A stretch of 64,000 nucleotides of DNA. Origin: Denitrobacterium detoxificans (GTDB taxonomy: Bacteria; Actinomycetota; Coriobacteriia; Coriobacteriales; Eggerthellaceae). Positions 45,351-54,673 of the stretch are shown here, in pieces. The stretch covers positions 62,001 through 126,000 of the forward strand of contig NZ_SUUH01000004.1 of NCBI RefSeq assembly GCF_015062615.1, given 5' to 3'. How positions within the stretch are numbered: position 1 is the stretch's first letter; every line of letters starts with the position of its first letter. Made by a program: the position numbers and the translations under genes. The notes under the pieces are model-generated. The model was not told the origin of the DNA. It made no database searches and was given only the letters and a program-made list of their open reading frames with translations.

Positions 45351-47602
45351 TGGAAGACGCAACGCAACCAATTCCAGCAAGGAAGATCTCGATTGATCAG
45401 GGCATCATCGAGGCTGCTGCAAAGGCCATCGCGCGCGAGCGTGGGCGTAGCTACACTCCGCCGGTTTCCGATGGGGCTGGCTACACCATGCCTCCCTCTA
45501 CCAAGCCTCAGCAGCAGGTTCCCTTGTCGCGCCGTGAACGCGAAGTCGAAGAGGCTCGCCGCGCCGCCATGGCTGCCATGCGTCGCGCCGAGGCTACCGC
45601 TGCTGCCGTAACGGCGGCGTCGGCTGTTGCCGCGCATGCCCAGTCGAAGAGTGCGGCTCGCCCTGCCGCCGCTCAGCCTGTCGCCGAGCAGGCAGTGCCC
45701 GTGGGGCAGAAGACGGCTCCCGTGGAGCAGCCCATTGAATCCGTTATGGTCTCCGAACCCGCAGTTGCCGAACCTGCCCATCAGGAAAAGGCCGAGGGCG
45801 CGCATGCCGCCGCCGTTGTGGTCGAACGCGAAGAGCCTGCTCCCGTCGTGGAGAGCGAACCGCGCGTCGTTCCCACCGACCCCGCCGAGATCACGTCGGA
45901 ATACCTGGATGCGTTCTTCTCGGAACTCGAGCGCTGCGGCGTAACCGATTACGTAATTAGCCCGGGTTCTCGTTCCACGGGCCTTGCCATGAAGGCATTC
46001 GAGCGCTTTGGCAGCGTATACGTCGATGTCGACGAGCGCGGTGCTGCGTTCTTCGCGCTCGGCTTGGCCAAGGCGAAGCGCCAGCCCGTTGCCGTGATCT
46101 GCACGAGCGGCACGGCGGTGGGCAACTGGATGCCCGCCGTGCTGGAAGCCGAGTCCAGCCGAGTGCCCCTGTTGCTGCTTTCGGGTGATCGTCCTTCGCG
46201 CCTGCAGGGTTTGGGTGCTCCGCAGACGTGCGATCAGCTGAAGATGTTCGGTGACCACGTGAAGAAATTCGTGCAGATGCCCCAGCCTTCGGCAACCGAT
46301 GAGGCCCTTGCCTTCGCGCGCCAAACGGCTCTGGAGGCCTGCGTTGCCGCGCATGGTTCCGTGCCTGGTGCGGCAAGCTGCGATGGCGGCCCCGTGCATA
46401 TCAACTTCCCGTTCGATGAGCCGCTGAAGCCTGCGCGCAGCAAGGGAGCCGAAAAGGTTAATCCACTTCCGCCTACCGTGGTTCCTGGTCAGGGGCTGCG
46501 TCCGGGCGATGCCCGCGGCATCTTCAAGGTGTTTCACGGCAAGCGCACCATCGCCCTGTGCGGCGAAGGCACGTGCAACAATGCCGAAGACGTGCAGGTA
46601 ATGCTCGAGTTCGCGCACAAGTGCCATATCCCGCTGCTGGCCGACCCGCTGTCGGGCCTGCGTTGCGTGGACGACCCGTACGTCATCGACAACTACGATA
46701 CCGTCTTCGGTGGGGAAGCCCCGCGCGTCGACGTGGTCATTCGCTTTGGCCGTTGGCCGGTTTCCAAGCGCTGCTTCACGGCGCTGCAGGAAATGAACCC
46801 TACGCAGATTGCCGTCGACATGCGCGATACGCGCGATTACTCTGCAAGCACGTCGCTGTTCGTGCATGCCCTGCCTGTGGTGTTCGCCGCTGGCATGATT
46901 GGCGTGCGCGCCAAGAGCGCGGCGAGCGTGAAGTGCGTGGAAGAGTGGATGGCCGCCAACGACGAAGCGCGCGAGCGCATCACGTCGGTGCCCAGCCGCG
47001 TGGGAGCCGACGATTTCGAAGGCGCCTACGTTGCCAAGATGATGTCGCTCATTCCCGAAGGATCGCTGCTGTTCAGCGCGAACAGCATGAGCATTCGCGC
47101 CATTGACACGTTCTACTGCAAGTCCGACAAGAATATCCGCGTGCTGTGCAACCGCGGCCTGAATGGCATCGATGGCACGCTGTCTTCCGCCATTGGCGCG
47201 GCGCAGGCGTACGAGCAGACCACCGTCCTCACGGGCGATCTGGCCTTCCTGCACGATGCGAACGCTCTGTCGCTGCAGAATGAAATGCATATTCGCGAGA
47301 TTCGCCACGACGGCCCCGTGCCCTCGATCATCGTGGTGCTCTTGAACAACAACGGCGGCGCTATCTTCGACATGCTTCCGCAGAAGTCATCCGAAGACTA
47401 TTTCGGCCGTCTGTTCCTTACGCCGCAGAACGTCGATTGCAAGCACCTGGCGCAGGCGTTCGGTGCGGGGTATCGCCGCGTGAGCTCGGTTCACGACTTC
47501 CGTCGCATCTACGAGAGCTTCCTGGGCGAGCCAGGTATCAACATCATCGACGTGTCGGTGCCGCTGGCTGGCGTGGAATTCCGCTACAGCCGCTACTGGT
47601 AG
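45350..47602 (+). CDS. menD: SEPHCHC synthase MenD with N-terminal extension
   Basis: 750 aa. The first 170 residues are Ala/Pro/Glu-rich and low complexity, beyond the usual 550-590 aa. The ThDP enzyme starts at ITSEYLDAFFSELERCGVTD, with VDVDERGAAFFALGLAKAKR (catalytic Glu), ICTSGTAVGNWMPAVLEA, LSGDRPSRLQGLGAPQTCDQ and C-terminal TGDLAFLHDANAL, VVLLNNNGGAIFDMLP. It adds 2-oxoglutarate-derived succinyl semialdehyde to isochorismate. The extension is odd for a cytosolic enzyme. Confidence 0.93.
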   Translation: MEDATQPIPARKISIDQGIIEAAAKAIARERGRSYTPPVSDGAGYTMPPSTKPQQQVPLSRREREVEEARRAAMAAMRRAEATAAAVTAASAVAAHAQSKSAARPAAAQPVAEQAVPVGQKTAPVEQPIESVMVSEPAVAEPAHQEKAEGAHAAAVVVEREEPAPVVESEPRVVPTDPAEITSEYLDAFFSELERCGVTDYVISPGSRSTGLAMKAFERFGSVYVDVDERGAAFFALGLAKAKRQPVAVICTSGTAVGNWMPAVLEAESSRVPLLLLSGDRPSRLQGLGAPQTCDQLKMFGDHVKKFVQMPQPSATDEALAFARQTALEACVAAHGSVPGAASCDGGPVHINFPFDEPLKPARSKGAEKVNPLPPTVVPGQGLRPGDARGIFKVFHGKRTIALCGEGTCNNAEDVQVMLEFAHKCHIPLLADPLSGLRCVDDPYVIDNYDTVFGGEAPRVDVVIRFGRWPVSKRCFTALQEMNPTQIAVDMRDTRDYSASTSLFVHALPVVFAAGMIGVRAKSAASVKCVEEWMAANDEARERITSVPSRVGADDFEGAYVAKMMSLIPEGSLLFSANSMSIRAIDTFYCKSDKNIRVLCNRGLNGIDGTLSSAIGAAQAYEQTTVLTGDLAFLHDANALSLQNEMHIREIRHDGPVPSIIVVLLNNNGGAIFDMLPQKSSEDYFGRLFLTPQNVDCKHLAQAFGAGYRRVSSVHDFRRIYESFLGEPGINIIDVSVPLAGVEFRYSRYW

Positions 47603-47614
47603 GTTCGATCAGCC

Positions 47615-48364
47615 ATGTCGTTGCCCATCATTCTCCTGCATGGCTTCCTGCAGGATGCGCGCACGTGGAACAGCGTTGTCGACGTCGTTCCCGGCGGGAA
47701 TGTCTATGCCATCGACTATGTGCCTGGAGCGCAGGGGTATTCGTTGCCCCAGTTGGCGGAGTCGGTGCATCGCTCCGTTATGCAGATTTGCCAGGAAAAC
47801 GCGTGCGATACGGTGGTGCTCGTGGGGTATTCCATGGGCGGCCGCGTTGCGGTGGAATATGCTCGTGCGTTTCCGCAGACCTTGGCTGCGCTTGTATTGG
47901 AAAGCGCCGGCTTGGGTTGCGTGGACGAAGCCGAACGAACGTGGTTTGCCGAGCGCAACAACGCATGGGCGCAGCGCATGGAACAGGCCGAGTCTATTCA
48001 GGAAGTTGTAGACTGGTGGGAAAAGCTGCCGCTGTTTGCTACGCAGTTGGAACAGCCCGAAGAGGTGCAGCGCACTCAGCGTGCCATGCGCCTTGTGTGC
48101 GACCCTCGCGCGTTGGCTGGCCAGCTTCGCGACGGTGGCGTGCAGACCATGGCGTTGCAGGCAGATACGGTGCGCATGCTCGCGTCGTTGCCTGTGCTCG
48201 TTCGCTTTCTGGTGGGCGAGCGTGACGAGCGCTATTCGCGCATTGCCGATGTGTGCCAGGCTGCTGGCATTACAGTGACCCGTTTCGACTGCGGGCATAA
48301 CGTTCATATGGAACGACCAAGTGAATTCGCCTGCGTGCTCAATGAAGCACGGGGCATGGAATAG
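47615..48364 (+). CDS. menH: SHCHC synthase MenH (alpha/beta hydrolase)
   Basis: 249 aa. ILLHGFLQDARTWNSVVD (oxyanion region), VLVGYSMGGRVAVEYARAFP with nucleophile Ser in GYSMGG, and a C-terminal His in FDCGHNVHMERPSEFA. It removes pyruvate from SEPHCHC to give SHCHC. Twelve bases after menD and 11 before menB on the same strand, which supports the MenH call over a generic hydrolase. Confidence 0.85.
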   Translation: MSLPIILLHGFLQDARTWNSVVDVVPGGNVYAIDYVPGAQGYSLPQLAESVHRSVMQICQENACDTVVLVGYSMGGRVAVEYARAFPQTLAALVLESAGLGCVDEAERTWFAERNNAWAQRMEQAESIQEVVDWWEKLPLFATQLEQPEEVQRTQRAMRLVCDPRALAGQLRDGGVQTMALQADTVRMLASLPVLVRFLVGERDERYSRIADVCQAAGITVTRFDCGHNVHMERPSEFACVLNEARGME

Positions 48365-48375
48365 GAAGGCAGGAT

Positions 48376-49215
48376 ATGAGCGACTTCGAGTGGAAGCGTG
48401 GTAAGGAATACCGCGAAATCATCTACGAGACGTTCGATGGCATCGCGAAGATCACCATCAACCGACCCGAGCGCCGCAACGCGTTCACGCCGCTTACCGT
48501 CAACGAAATGTACGACGCATTTACCGAAGCGCGCGACGACGCGGAAATTGGCGTCATCATCCTTACGGGTGCCAATCATGGTGGTCGTCACGAGGACGAG
48601 GCATTTTGCAGCGGTGGCGACCAGAAGATTCGCGGCAATGGCGGCTACGTGGGTGAGGATAACATCCCGCGTCTGAACGTGCTCGACCTTCAGCGCCTGA
48701 TGCGCATCGTGCCCAAGCCCATCATCGCCATGGTCAACGGCTACGCCATTGGCGGCGGTCACATTCTGCACCTGCTGTGCGACTTGTCGCTGGCGGCCGA
48801 TACCGCCAAGTTCGGTCAGACGGGCCCGAAGGTCGGTAGCTTCGACGCCGGTTACGGTGCTTCCTATCTGGCTGCCATCGTTGGCCAGAAGAAGGCACGC
48901 GAGATCTGGTACCTCTGCCGTCAGTACACGGCAGCCGAGGCGCTGGAAATGGGCATGGTCAACAAGGTCGTGCCGTTCGACGAGCTGGAAGCGGAAACCG
49001 TTGCCTGGGCGCGCGAGATTCTGCAGTGGAGTCCCACGGCCCTGCGCTTCATGAAGGCAAGCTTCAACGCCGCAACCGACGGCTATGCTGGCCTGGCCCA
49101 GCTTGCGGGTGATGCTACGCTGCTCTACTACACCACCGACGAGGCCAAGGAAGGCCGCGACGCGTTCAAGGAAAAGCGCAAGCCCGATTTCACGCAGTTC
49201 CCCAAGTTTCCCTAG
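48376..49215 (+). CDS. menB: 1,4-dihydroxy-2-naphthoyl-CoA synthase MenB
   Basis: 279 aa crotonase-fold enzyme. ITINRPERRNAFTPLTVNEM, CSGGDQKIRGNGGYV, AMVNGYAIGGGHILHLLCDL, FGQTGPKVGSFDAGYGASYL and C-terminal DAFKEKRKPDFTQFPKFP match MenB throughout, including the KRKPDF tail. It closes the second ring from o-succinylbenzoyl-CoA. GGAAGGCAGGAT precedes the ATG. Confidence 0.96.
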   Translation: MSDFEWKRGKEYREIIYETFDGIAKITINRPERRNAFTPLTVNEMYDAFTEARDDAEIGVIILTGANHGGRHEDEAFCSGGDQKIRGNGGYVGEDNIPRLNVLDLQRLMRIVPKPIIAMVNGYAIGGGHILHLLCDLSLAADTAKFGQTGPKVGSFDAGYGASYLAAIVGQKKAREIWYLCRQYTAAEALEMGMVNKVVPFDELEAETVAWAREILQWSPTALRFMKASFNAATDGYAGLAQLAGDATLLYYTTDEAKEGRDAFKEKRKPDFTQFPKFP

Positions 49216-49226
49216 GATCTGCCGGG

Positions 49227-49242
49227 TGTTTCACGTGAAATC
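49227..49242. other. parS-like site
   Basis: TGTTTCACGTGAAATC matches the first 14 of 16 parS bases, between menB and menE::menC. Confidence 0.5.
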
Positions 49243-49257
49243 GAATGTAGCCTAGCC

Positions 49258-51915
49258 ATGACCGCAACCATACTGCAGCATATCGAGGACCGTATTGCCA
49301 AGTCGCCTCAAGCGCCGTGCTTTATCGACGCTTCGGCTGAATACGCCCAGGTGAATTACGTGGAAGTGCGTAGGAGCGCCGCGCGCTTGGGCATGGCGCT
49401 CGAGGCGGCCGACATTCGTCGCGGCAACGTGGTTGCCAGCGACATGGGCAATTGCCCCGCGTTTCTCTACTTGTTGCTGGCTGCGGCCTATGCCGGGTTT
49501 ACCGTCGTCACGCTGAACGCTCGCCTTACGGCACAGGAAAAGGCCGAGCGTCTACGCAGTGCGGAGGCGGCGCTGCACGTAAGCGGCATGCGCGTGCTTC
49601 GCGAAGCCGACGTTCTTGGTCTTATTCAGAACGCGCATGCGGAACCGTCCCAGCTGGCACATTGGGCTCAGCGCGGAAGTGGCGCGTTCGATGGCCACGC
49701 GCGTGCGGTGGTCATGTTCACGTCGGGTACGTCGGGCAGGCCGAAGGCCGCTGAGCTTTCGTGGGCAAACCTGCAGGGTGCCGCTGCCTCGTCGAACATG
49801 CGCCTGAACGTACCGGGCGAAGGCGCGTGGCAGCTTACGCTGCCCATGTACCACGTGGGTGGTTTGGAAATTTTCATTCGCTCGCTGCTCAACGACACAC
49901 CGTTCATCATGTATCGGCGTTTCGATGCCACGCAGACGCTCTGCGATGCGGCTGTGTACGGATGCACCCACGTTTCCGTGGTCGACAAGATGCTGCAGGA
50001 CATGCTCGCTTCGCCGCGTGCGGAGGAAGTTCTGCCGCTGTACGAATGCATTTTGCTGGGCGGCGCCGCACCCAATAGCGTTACGCTCGAGCAGGCTGCC
50101 GCCCATGGCGCTCGCGTCTACACCAGCTATGGCATGACGGAAACGTGCAGCCATGTGGCCTCGCGCCTGTACCAGCAGGGCGATGGCCTGGCGCTCGACA
50201 TCATGGCGCCGTATCAGGTGGTCATTCTTTCCGCCGATGAAAATGGCTATGGCCAGCTGGGCGTTCGTGGCCCTGGCGTGTTCAAGGGCTACCTGAATGC
50301 GCACGCTGCGTTTACCTCCGACGGTTTCTTCATCACGGGCGATCGAGCGCGTTTGGTGGATGGTCGCGTGGAAGTGGCGGAGCGCACGGGCGATATGTTC
50401 GTGTCGGGTGGCGAGAACGTCTATCCCGAAGAGATTCGCAAGAAGATGCTGCAGGTGCCGGGCGTAACCGATGCCTTCGTGTTCGGCGTGGAAGATGCCG
50501 ACTGGGGTCGCCGCCCCGTTGCTTTCGCCGAAGCGCGCGAAATGGCTTACGAGCCTGGGTTCAATGCCCAGGACATGGCTGATTCCGTGCGCATTAGCCT
50601 GCAATCGCGTCTGGCGCGCATCTACATGCCGAAGCACATCGTTGTGTTGCCGGAGTTTCCGCGCACGGGCATTGGCAAGGTCAACCGCATGGCGTTGCGC
50701 ATGCGCTACAACGAGCGCCTGGAAGCCGTGAAGGTTGACGTCTGGCGCGTGAAGCAGCCCCTGGTGGGCGGTGGTCAGCGAACGGCTCGTACGAAGCTGC
50801 GCGAGCGCGAGTCGCTTATCGTGCGCATTACCGACTGGGCGGGCCGCACGGGCCTGGGCGAAGACGTCGCGTTTTCCACCGACTGGTATCTACCCGAAAC
50901 CATCGACGATGACCTGCCCGTTTTGGAAAAGACCATCATTCCGGTGGTTCTGAAATATACGTTCCTGCATCCCGTGGAAGTGAGCCGCGTGCTTTCTCGC
51001 GTGCCCGCTGCCCAAAAGCATCCGCTTGCGGCGGCGGCCGTGGAGTCGGCCTTCTGGGATTTGTACGGCAAGGTCATGGGGCTTTCCGTGCGCCAGCTTA
51101 TCGGCGCGCGCGATTCCGTGACCGAAGAGGGCGCCGCGCTTGGCGTGCCCGAAGGCTGCGCCCCTGGTGGCGCCGTTGTGGGCATTATGGGCGAGCGCGA
51201 AACGATCGACGCTGTGCGCGATGCCCTGGCTGCAGGGTATCGCCGCGTGAAGATCAAGGTGAAGCCCGGGCACATTCGCCCGATTGTCGCCGTGCGCGAG
51301 GAATTCCCCGACCTTACGCTGCTGGCCGATGCGAACCAGAGCTTCACTGAAGATGACATGAAGGAGCTCAAGCGCCTCGATGCGTTGAACCTTGCATGCA
51401 TCGAGGAACCGCTCGACCCGAAGCATGTGCCTCATGTGGGGCCAAAGGGCCTGTTCGAGCGCTTGGCCCGCTTGCAGCGCACCTTGCGCACGCCCATTGC
51501 TCTCGACGAGAGTTGGACGAACGCCAGCCAGCTCGACAGCATTCTGAAGGAGCATCGCGACTTACGTTGCGTGGTAATGAAGATAGGCAAGTTCGGCGGA
51601 GTGCAACCTGCGCTGGACTTCTACAAGCGCGCCCGCAGCATGGGCGTCACCGTATGGATGGGAGGGATGTACGACACGGGCATCAGCAAGCGCCTGCATG
51701 CGGCATTCGCCATGCTTCCTGGAATGAACATTCCCGGCGACATTTCCGACACGTCGCGTTATTTCGAGCATGACATTACCGAACCGCCCTTCGTATTGGA
51801 AAAGGGGTCGCTCGTGGTGAACCCCGTGGGTGGGGAAGCAGGCCTTGGATGCGATTTGAACATGGAGGAATTGCATAGGGTTGAGCTGTGGAGGCGCACC
51901 TATCCAAATGCTTAA
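49258..51915 (+). CDS. menE-menC: Fused o-succinylbenzoate-CoA ligase / o-succinylbenzoate synthase (MenE-MenC)
   Basis: 885 aa with two complete enzymes. Residues 1-490 are an adenylate-forming ligase: VMFTSGTSGRPKAAELSWAN, TSYGMTETCSHVA, FFITGDRARLVDGRVEVAER, GGENVYPEEIR and PRTGIGKVNR (catalytic Lys). Residues about 500-885 are an enolase-superfamily OSBS: RRVKIKVKPG (catalytic Lys), LLADANQSF, CIEEPLDP, ALDESW and VVMKIGKFGG (second Lys). The two steps are consecutive, so the fusion passes o-succinylbenzoate from one site to the next on one chain. No stop or frame break between the parts. Start at ATG 49258, 42 bases after menB. Confidence 0.93.
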   Translation: MTATILQHIEDRIAKSPQAPCFIDASAEYAQVNYVEVRRSAARLGMALEAADIRRGNVVASDMGNCPAFLYLLLAAAYAGFTVVTLNARLTAQEKAERLRSAEAALHVSGMRVLREADVLGLIQNAHAEPSQLAHWAQRGSGAFDGHARAVVMFTSGTSGRPKAAELSWANLQGAAASSNMRLNVPGEGAWQLTLPMYHVGGLEIFIRSLLNDTPFIMYRRFDATQTLCDAAVYGCTHVSVVDKMLQDMLASPRAEEVLPLYECILLGGAAPNSVTLEQAAAHGARVYTSYGMTETCSHVASRLYQQGDGLALDIMAPYQVVILSADENGYGQLGVRGPGVFKGYLNAHAAFTSDGFFITGDRARLVDGRVEVAERTGDMFVSGGENVYPEEIRKKMLQVPGVTDAFVFGVEDADWGRRPVAFAEAREMAYEPGFNAQDMADSVRISLQSRLARIYMPKHIVVLPEFPRTGIGKVNRMALRMRYNERLEAVKVDVWRVKQPLVGGGQRTARTKLRERESLIVRITDWAGRTGLGEDVAFSTDWYLPETIDDDLPVLEKTIIPVVLKYTFLHPVEVSRVLSRVPAAQKHPLAAAAVESAFWDLYGKVMGLSVRQLIGARDSVTEEGAALGVPEGCAPGGAVVGIMGERETIDAVRDALAAGYRRVKIKVKPGHIRPIVAVREEFPDLTLLADANQSFTEDDMKELKRLDALNLACIEEPLDPKHVPHVGPKGLFERLARLQRTLRTPIALDESWTNASQLDSILKEHRDLRCVVMKIGKFGGVQPALDFYKRARSMGVTVWMGGMYDTGISKRLHAAFAMLPGMNIPGDISDTSRYFEHDITEPPFVLEKGSLVVNPVGGEAGLGCDLNMEELHRVELWRRTYPNA

Positions 51916-52028
51916 CCGCAGGCAAAATATACAAAACAGTAACGTTAGGTGTGGTAATCTATTCACCGTTGTGTATATCGCTGGGTAAAAGATGCGCGGC
52001 TTTTGCTTAGCCCGGTAAAGGAGTTTGC

Positions 52029-53519
52029 ATGGCTGGTAAACCAGCTGCAGTCGACCAGACTGTCGACAATCCCCAGGGCATGGGGTTCTTCCATCTTATC
52101 ACTTCCGTAATTACCCTCATTGTTGGCTCGGGCGTTTTCAGCCTGTGCAGCGATATGGCGGCGAACGGCGCCGACGGTCAGGCCATCGTGCTCGCCTGGT
52201 GCATCTCTGGCGTGGGCGTGCTGTGCCTCGTGCTCACGTTCTTCTGCCTTTCCCGCGTGAAGCCCAAGCTGAAGGGCGGCATCTACAGCTACGCCAGCGA
52301 GGGCTTCGGCCACTTCATTGGCTTTTGCAGCGCCTGGGGCTACTGGATTTCCGCCATTCTGTGCATCGTGAGCTTCAGCGCCCTGTTGTTTAGCGCGCTC
52401 GCGTACTTCTTCCCGATCTTCGAATCGGGCAACAACCTGCCTTCCATCATCGGTGCATCGTGCATCGTCTGGTTCTACACCTGGCTGGTTTCCCGTGGCG
52501 TCACGGAAGCTGCGGCCATCAACGCCGTGGTGACCATCGCCAAGATGGTGCCCATCTTCACGGCCATCATCGCCATCGTGTTCCTGGGTCATTTCCACCC
52601 CGATATATTCATGGCGAACTTCAACGTGATGACCACCGATGCCGAATCTGGTGCCATTCTAAGCAGTGGCGACAAGATTCTCTCCGCCCTTACCACCACG
52701 GTGTGGGTGTTCATCGGCATTGAATCGGCCGTGGCCATTTCCGGTCGCGCCCGCCGCGATTCCGACGTGGGCAAGGCCACCATCGTTGCATTCATCTGCG
52801 TCCTGTGCATCTATCTCATGGTGTCGCTGCTATCGCTGGGCGTTATGCCGCTCGACGAGCTGGCCGCTCTCGAGAATCCGCCGCTGGCCAACCTCATGGA
52901 ATACGCCGTGGGCGAGTGGGGCGCCATCCTTATCAACTTCGGCGTGGTTCTTTCGCTTGTTGGCGCCATGCTCGGCTACGTCGTGCTTACCGCCGAAAGC
53001 CCTTTCGAGGCTGCTCAGCAGAAGGCTGGCTTCCCTTCGTTCTTCGCGAAGACGAACGAGAAGGGCTCGCCCGTTGGCACGCTGGTGCTGAACGCCTGCA
53101 TCATCGAGATCTTCCTGCTCATCATGATGTTCTCCGATAACACGTATCAGTTCTTCTACGTGCTTTCTGCTGGCATGATTCTGTTGCCGTACCTGTTCAG
53201 CGCAGCGTATATGGTGAAGGTTGCCTTTAAGGAACCCGAAGCCTTCCAGGGCAAGGTAAGCGCATCGCCCGTGTTCTACGGCATCATCGGTCTGCTTGGC
53301 GTTGCGTACGCTCTGCTGCTCTGCTGGGCAACGGGCGCCGTGGGCCTTACCATCATGAGCTTCCTGTTTGCCCCCGGCATCGTGGTCTACGTTCTGTCGA
53401 AGAAGAGCCGCGGCGATGGCTATCTGCGTGGCACTGCCGACAAGATCGCCGTGGCCGTCATTCTGGTTGCCCTGGTCGTGAGCATCTACTTCCTGCTTAC
53501 CGGCCAGATCGTCTGGTAG
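52029..53519 (+). CDS. APC-family amino-acid permease/antiporter
   Basis: 496 aa with about 12-13 membrane segments. N-terminal MGFFHLITSVITLIVGSGVF matches the helix 1 GSG motif of APC antiporters; later AWGYWISAILCIVSF and IESAVAISGRARRDSDVGKA are typical of the arginine/ornithine (ArcD2/ArcE-like) and basic amino-acid antiporter group. The next gene encodes a guanidino hydrolase of the arginine deiminase superfamily, so transport of arginine or methylarginine for ornithine/citrulline is likely (inference). GTAAAGGAG precedes the ATG. Confidence 0.82.
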   Translation: MAGKPAAVDQTVDNPQGMGFFHLITSVITLIVGSGVFSLCSDMAANGADGQAIVLAWCISGVGVLCLVLTFFCLSRVKPKLKGGIYSYASEGFGHFIGFCSAWGYWISAILCIVSFSALLFSALAYFFPIFESGNNLPSIIGASCIVWFYTWLVSRGVTEAAAINAVVTIAKMVPIFTAIIAIVFLGHFHPDIFMANFNVMTTDAESGAILSSGDKILSALTTTVWVFIGIESAVAISGRARRDSDVGKATIVAFICVLCIYLMVSLLSLGVMPLDELAALENPPLANLMEYAVGEWGAILINFGVVLSLVGAMLGYVVLTAESPFEAAQQKAGFPSFFAKTNEKGSPVGTLVLNACIIEIFLLIMMFSDNTYQFFYVLSAGMILLPYLFSAAYMVKVAFKEPEAFQGKVSASPVFYGIIGLLGVAYALLLCWATGAVGLTIMSFLFAPGIVVYVLSKKSRGDGYLRGTADKIAVAVILVALVVSIYFLLTGQIVW

Positions 53520-53528
53520 TTCATACCA

Positions 53529-53563
53529 AGTGGCTGGGTACCGAGGGAGGGCCCAGCCACTTC
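53529..53563 (+). terminator. Stem between permease and hydrolase genes
   Basis: AAGTGGCTGGG pairs with CCCAGCCACTT, followed by CGTTTCGG; a weak T run, so perhaps partial termination. Confidence 0.6.
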
Positions 53564-53622
53564 GTTTCGGTCGGCTTGGAGCCGACGAATTCTCATATCC
53601 GTGTTAGTGAAAGGAATTGGAT

Positions 53623-54408
53623 ATGGCATTCTCTAACATCATCGTGCGCCGTCCGTGCCCTGCCGTCTGCGATGGCATCACGAGTGCTCCCGAGCTGGGC
53701 AAGCCCGACTACGAGAACGCGCTGCGCCAGCATGACGCATACATTCAGGCGCTGGTGAGCCTGGGTCTGGAAGTTGACGTTCTTCCCGACGCCCCCGAAT
53801 TCCCCGATAGCTGCTTCGTGGAAGACACCGCCGTGCTCACGCGCGAGTGCGCCATTATCGACAACCCTGGCGCCGGCACGCGTAATGCGGAAGCTGAGCT
53901 CATGGAGCCCATCATTCGCCGTTACTATCCCGAAGACCGCATCGAGCACATTGTTGCCCCCGGCACGCTGGAAGGCGGCGACGTCATGATGGTGGGCGAC
54001 CACTTCTATGTGGGTCGTTCCGCGCGCACCAACGAAGAGGGCATCCGCCAGTTCATCGCCATTCTGGAAAAGTACGGCCTGTCCGGCAGCGAAGTGCCGC
54101 TGGAGGAAGTGCTGCACCTGAAGACGGGCGTGAACTACCTGGAAGACAACAACATGCTGGTGAGCGGCGAGTTCATCGACAAGCCTGAGTTTGCCAAGTA
54201 CAACAAGATCGTTGTTCCCGAAGAAGAGGCCTATGGCGCCAACTGCATCTGGATCAACGGCACGGTCATCGTTCCCGAGGGCTACCCCACGGTGCTCAAG
54301 GCCGTTCAGGACCTGGGCTACGAGACCATCGTGGTCGACACGAGCGAGTTCCGCAAGATCGACGGCGGCCTGAGCTGCCTGAGCCTGCGCTTCACCGCTC
54401 TGAAGTAA
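53623..54408 (+). CDS. Dimethylargininase (DDAH)-like guanidino hydrolase
   Basis: 261 aa from the ATG at 53623 with GAAAGGAATT upstream. Pentein fold: PDSCFVEDTAVLT, GTLEGGDVMMVGDHFYVG, HLKTGVNYLEDN (catalytic His) and GGLSCLSLRF (catalytic Cys near the end). Size and motifs fit DDAH rather than arginine deiminase (about 410 aa). DDAH turns methylated arginines into citrulline plus an amine. Downstream of a permease on the same strand; the two probably form a unit. Confidence 0.85.
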   Translation: MAFSNIIVRRPCPAVCDGITSAPELGKPDYENALRQHDAYIQALVSLGLEVDVLPDAPEFPDSCFVEDTAVLTRECAIIDNPGAGTRNAEAELMEPIIRRYYPEDRIEHIVAPGTLEGGDVMMVGDHFYVGRSARTNEEGIRQFIAILEKYGLSGSEVPLEEVLHLKTGVNYLEDNNMLVSGEFIDKPEFAKYNKIVVPEEEAYGANCIWINGTVIVPEGYPTVLKAVQDLGYETIVVDTSEFRKIDGGLSCLSLRFTALK

Positions 54409-54446
54409 TTGCTGCGGGCATGCCCGCAAACCAAAGCCAAACTCGG

Positions 54447-54474
54447 ACGGCCTGTGGGAAAACCCGCAGGCCGT
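54447..54474 (+). terminator. Stem after DDAH gene
   Basis: ACGGCCTGTGGG / AAAA / CCCGCAGGCCGT, a 12-bp near-perfect stem; not followed by a T run. Confidence 0.6.
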
Positions 54475-54673
54475 TGGCGTATGTTGGGTGGGTTCGTTCT
54501 TATGCGTGCGAGAGCTCGACGGGTCATTGCGGTTGGGTAATGCGAGGCGCGCTTGCTTGGATGCATTTCGCTTGTTGTGGCATTCGCCGATGGGCCGCAT
54601 GGCGTATGGGTAAACTGCGCGGGCGCGCAGCTGCGATTGCGGTATGCTCGAGCGAACGAGGGAAAGGAAGAAC

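Noticed and set aside
45347..47308. 653-aa minus-strand frame over menD
   Set aside because: Antisense shadow of menD; composition His/Arg/Gly-rich and without domain signature.
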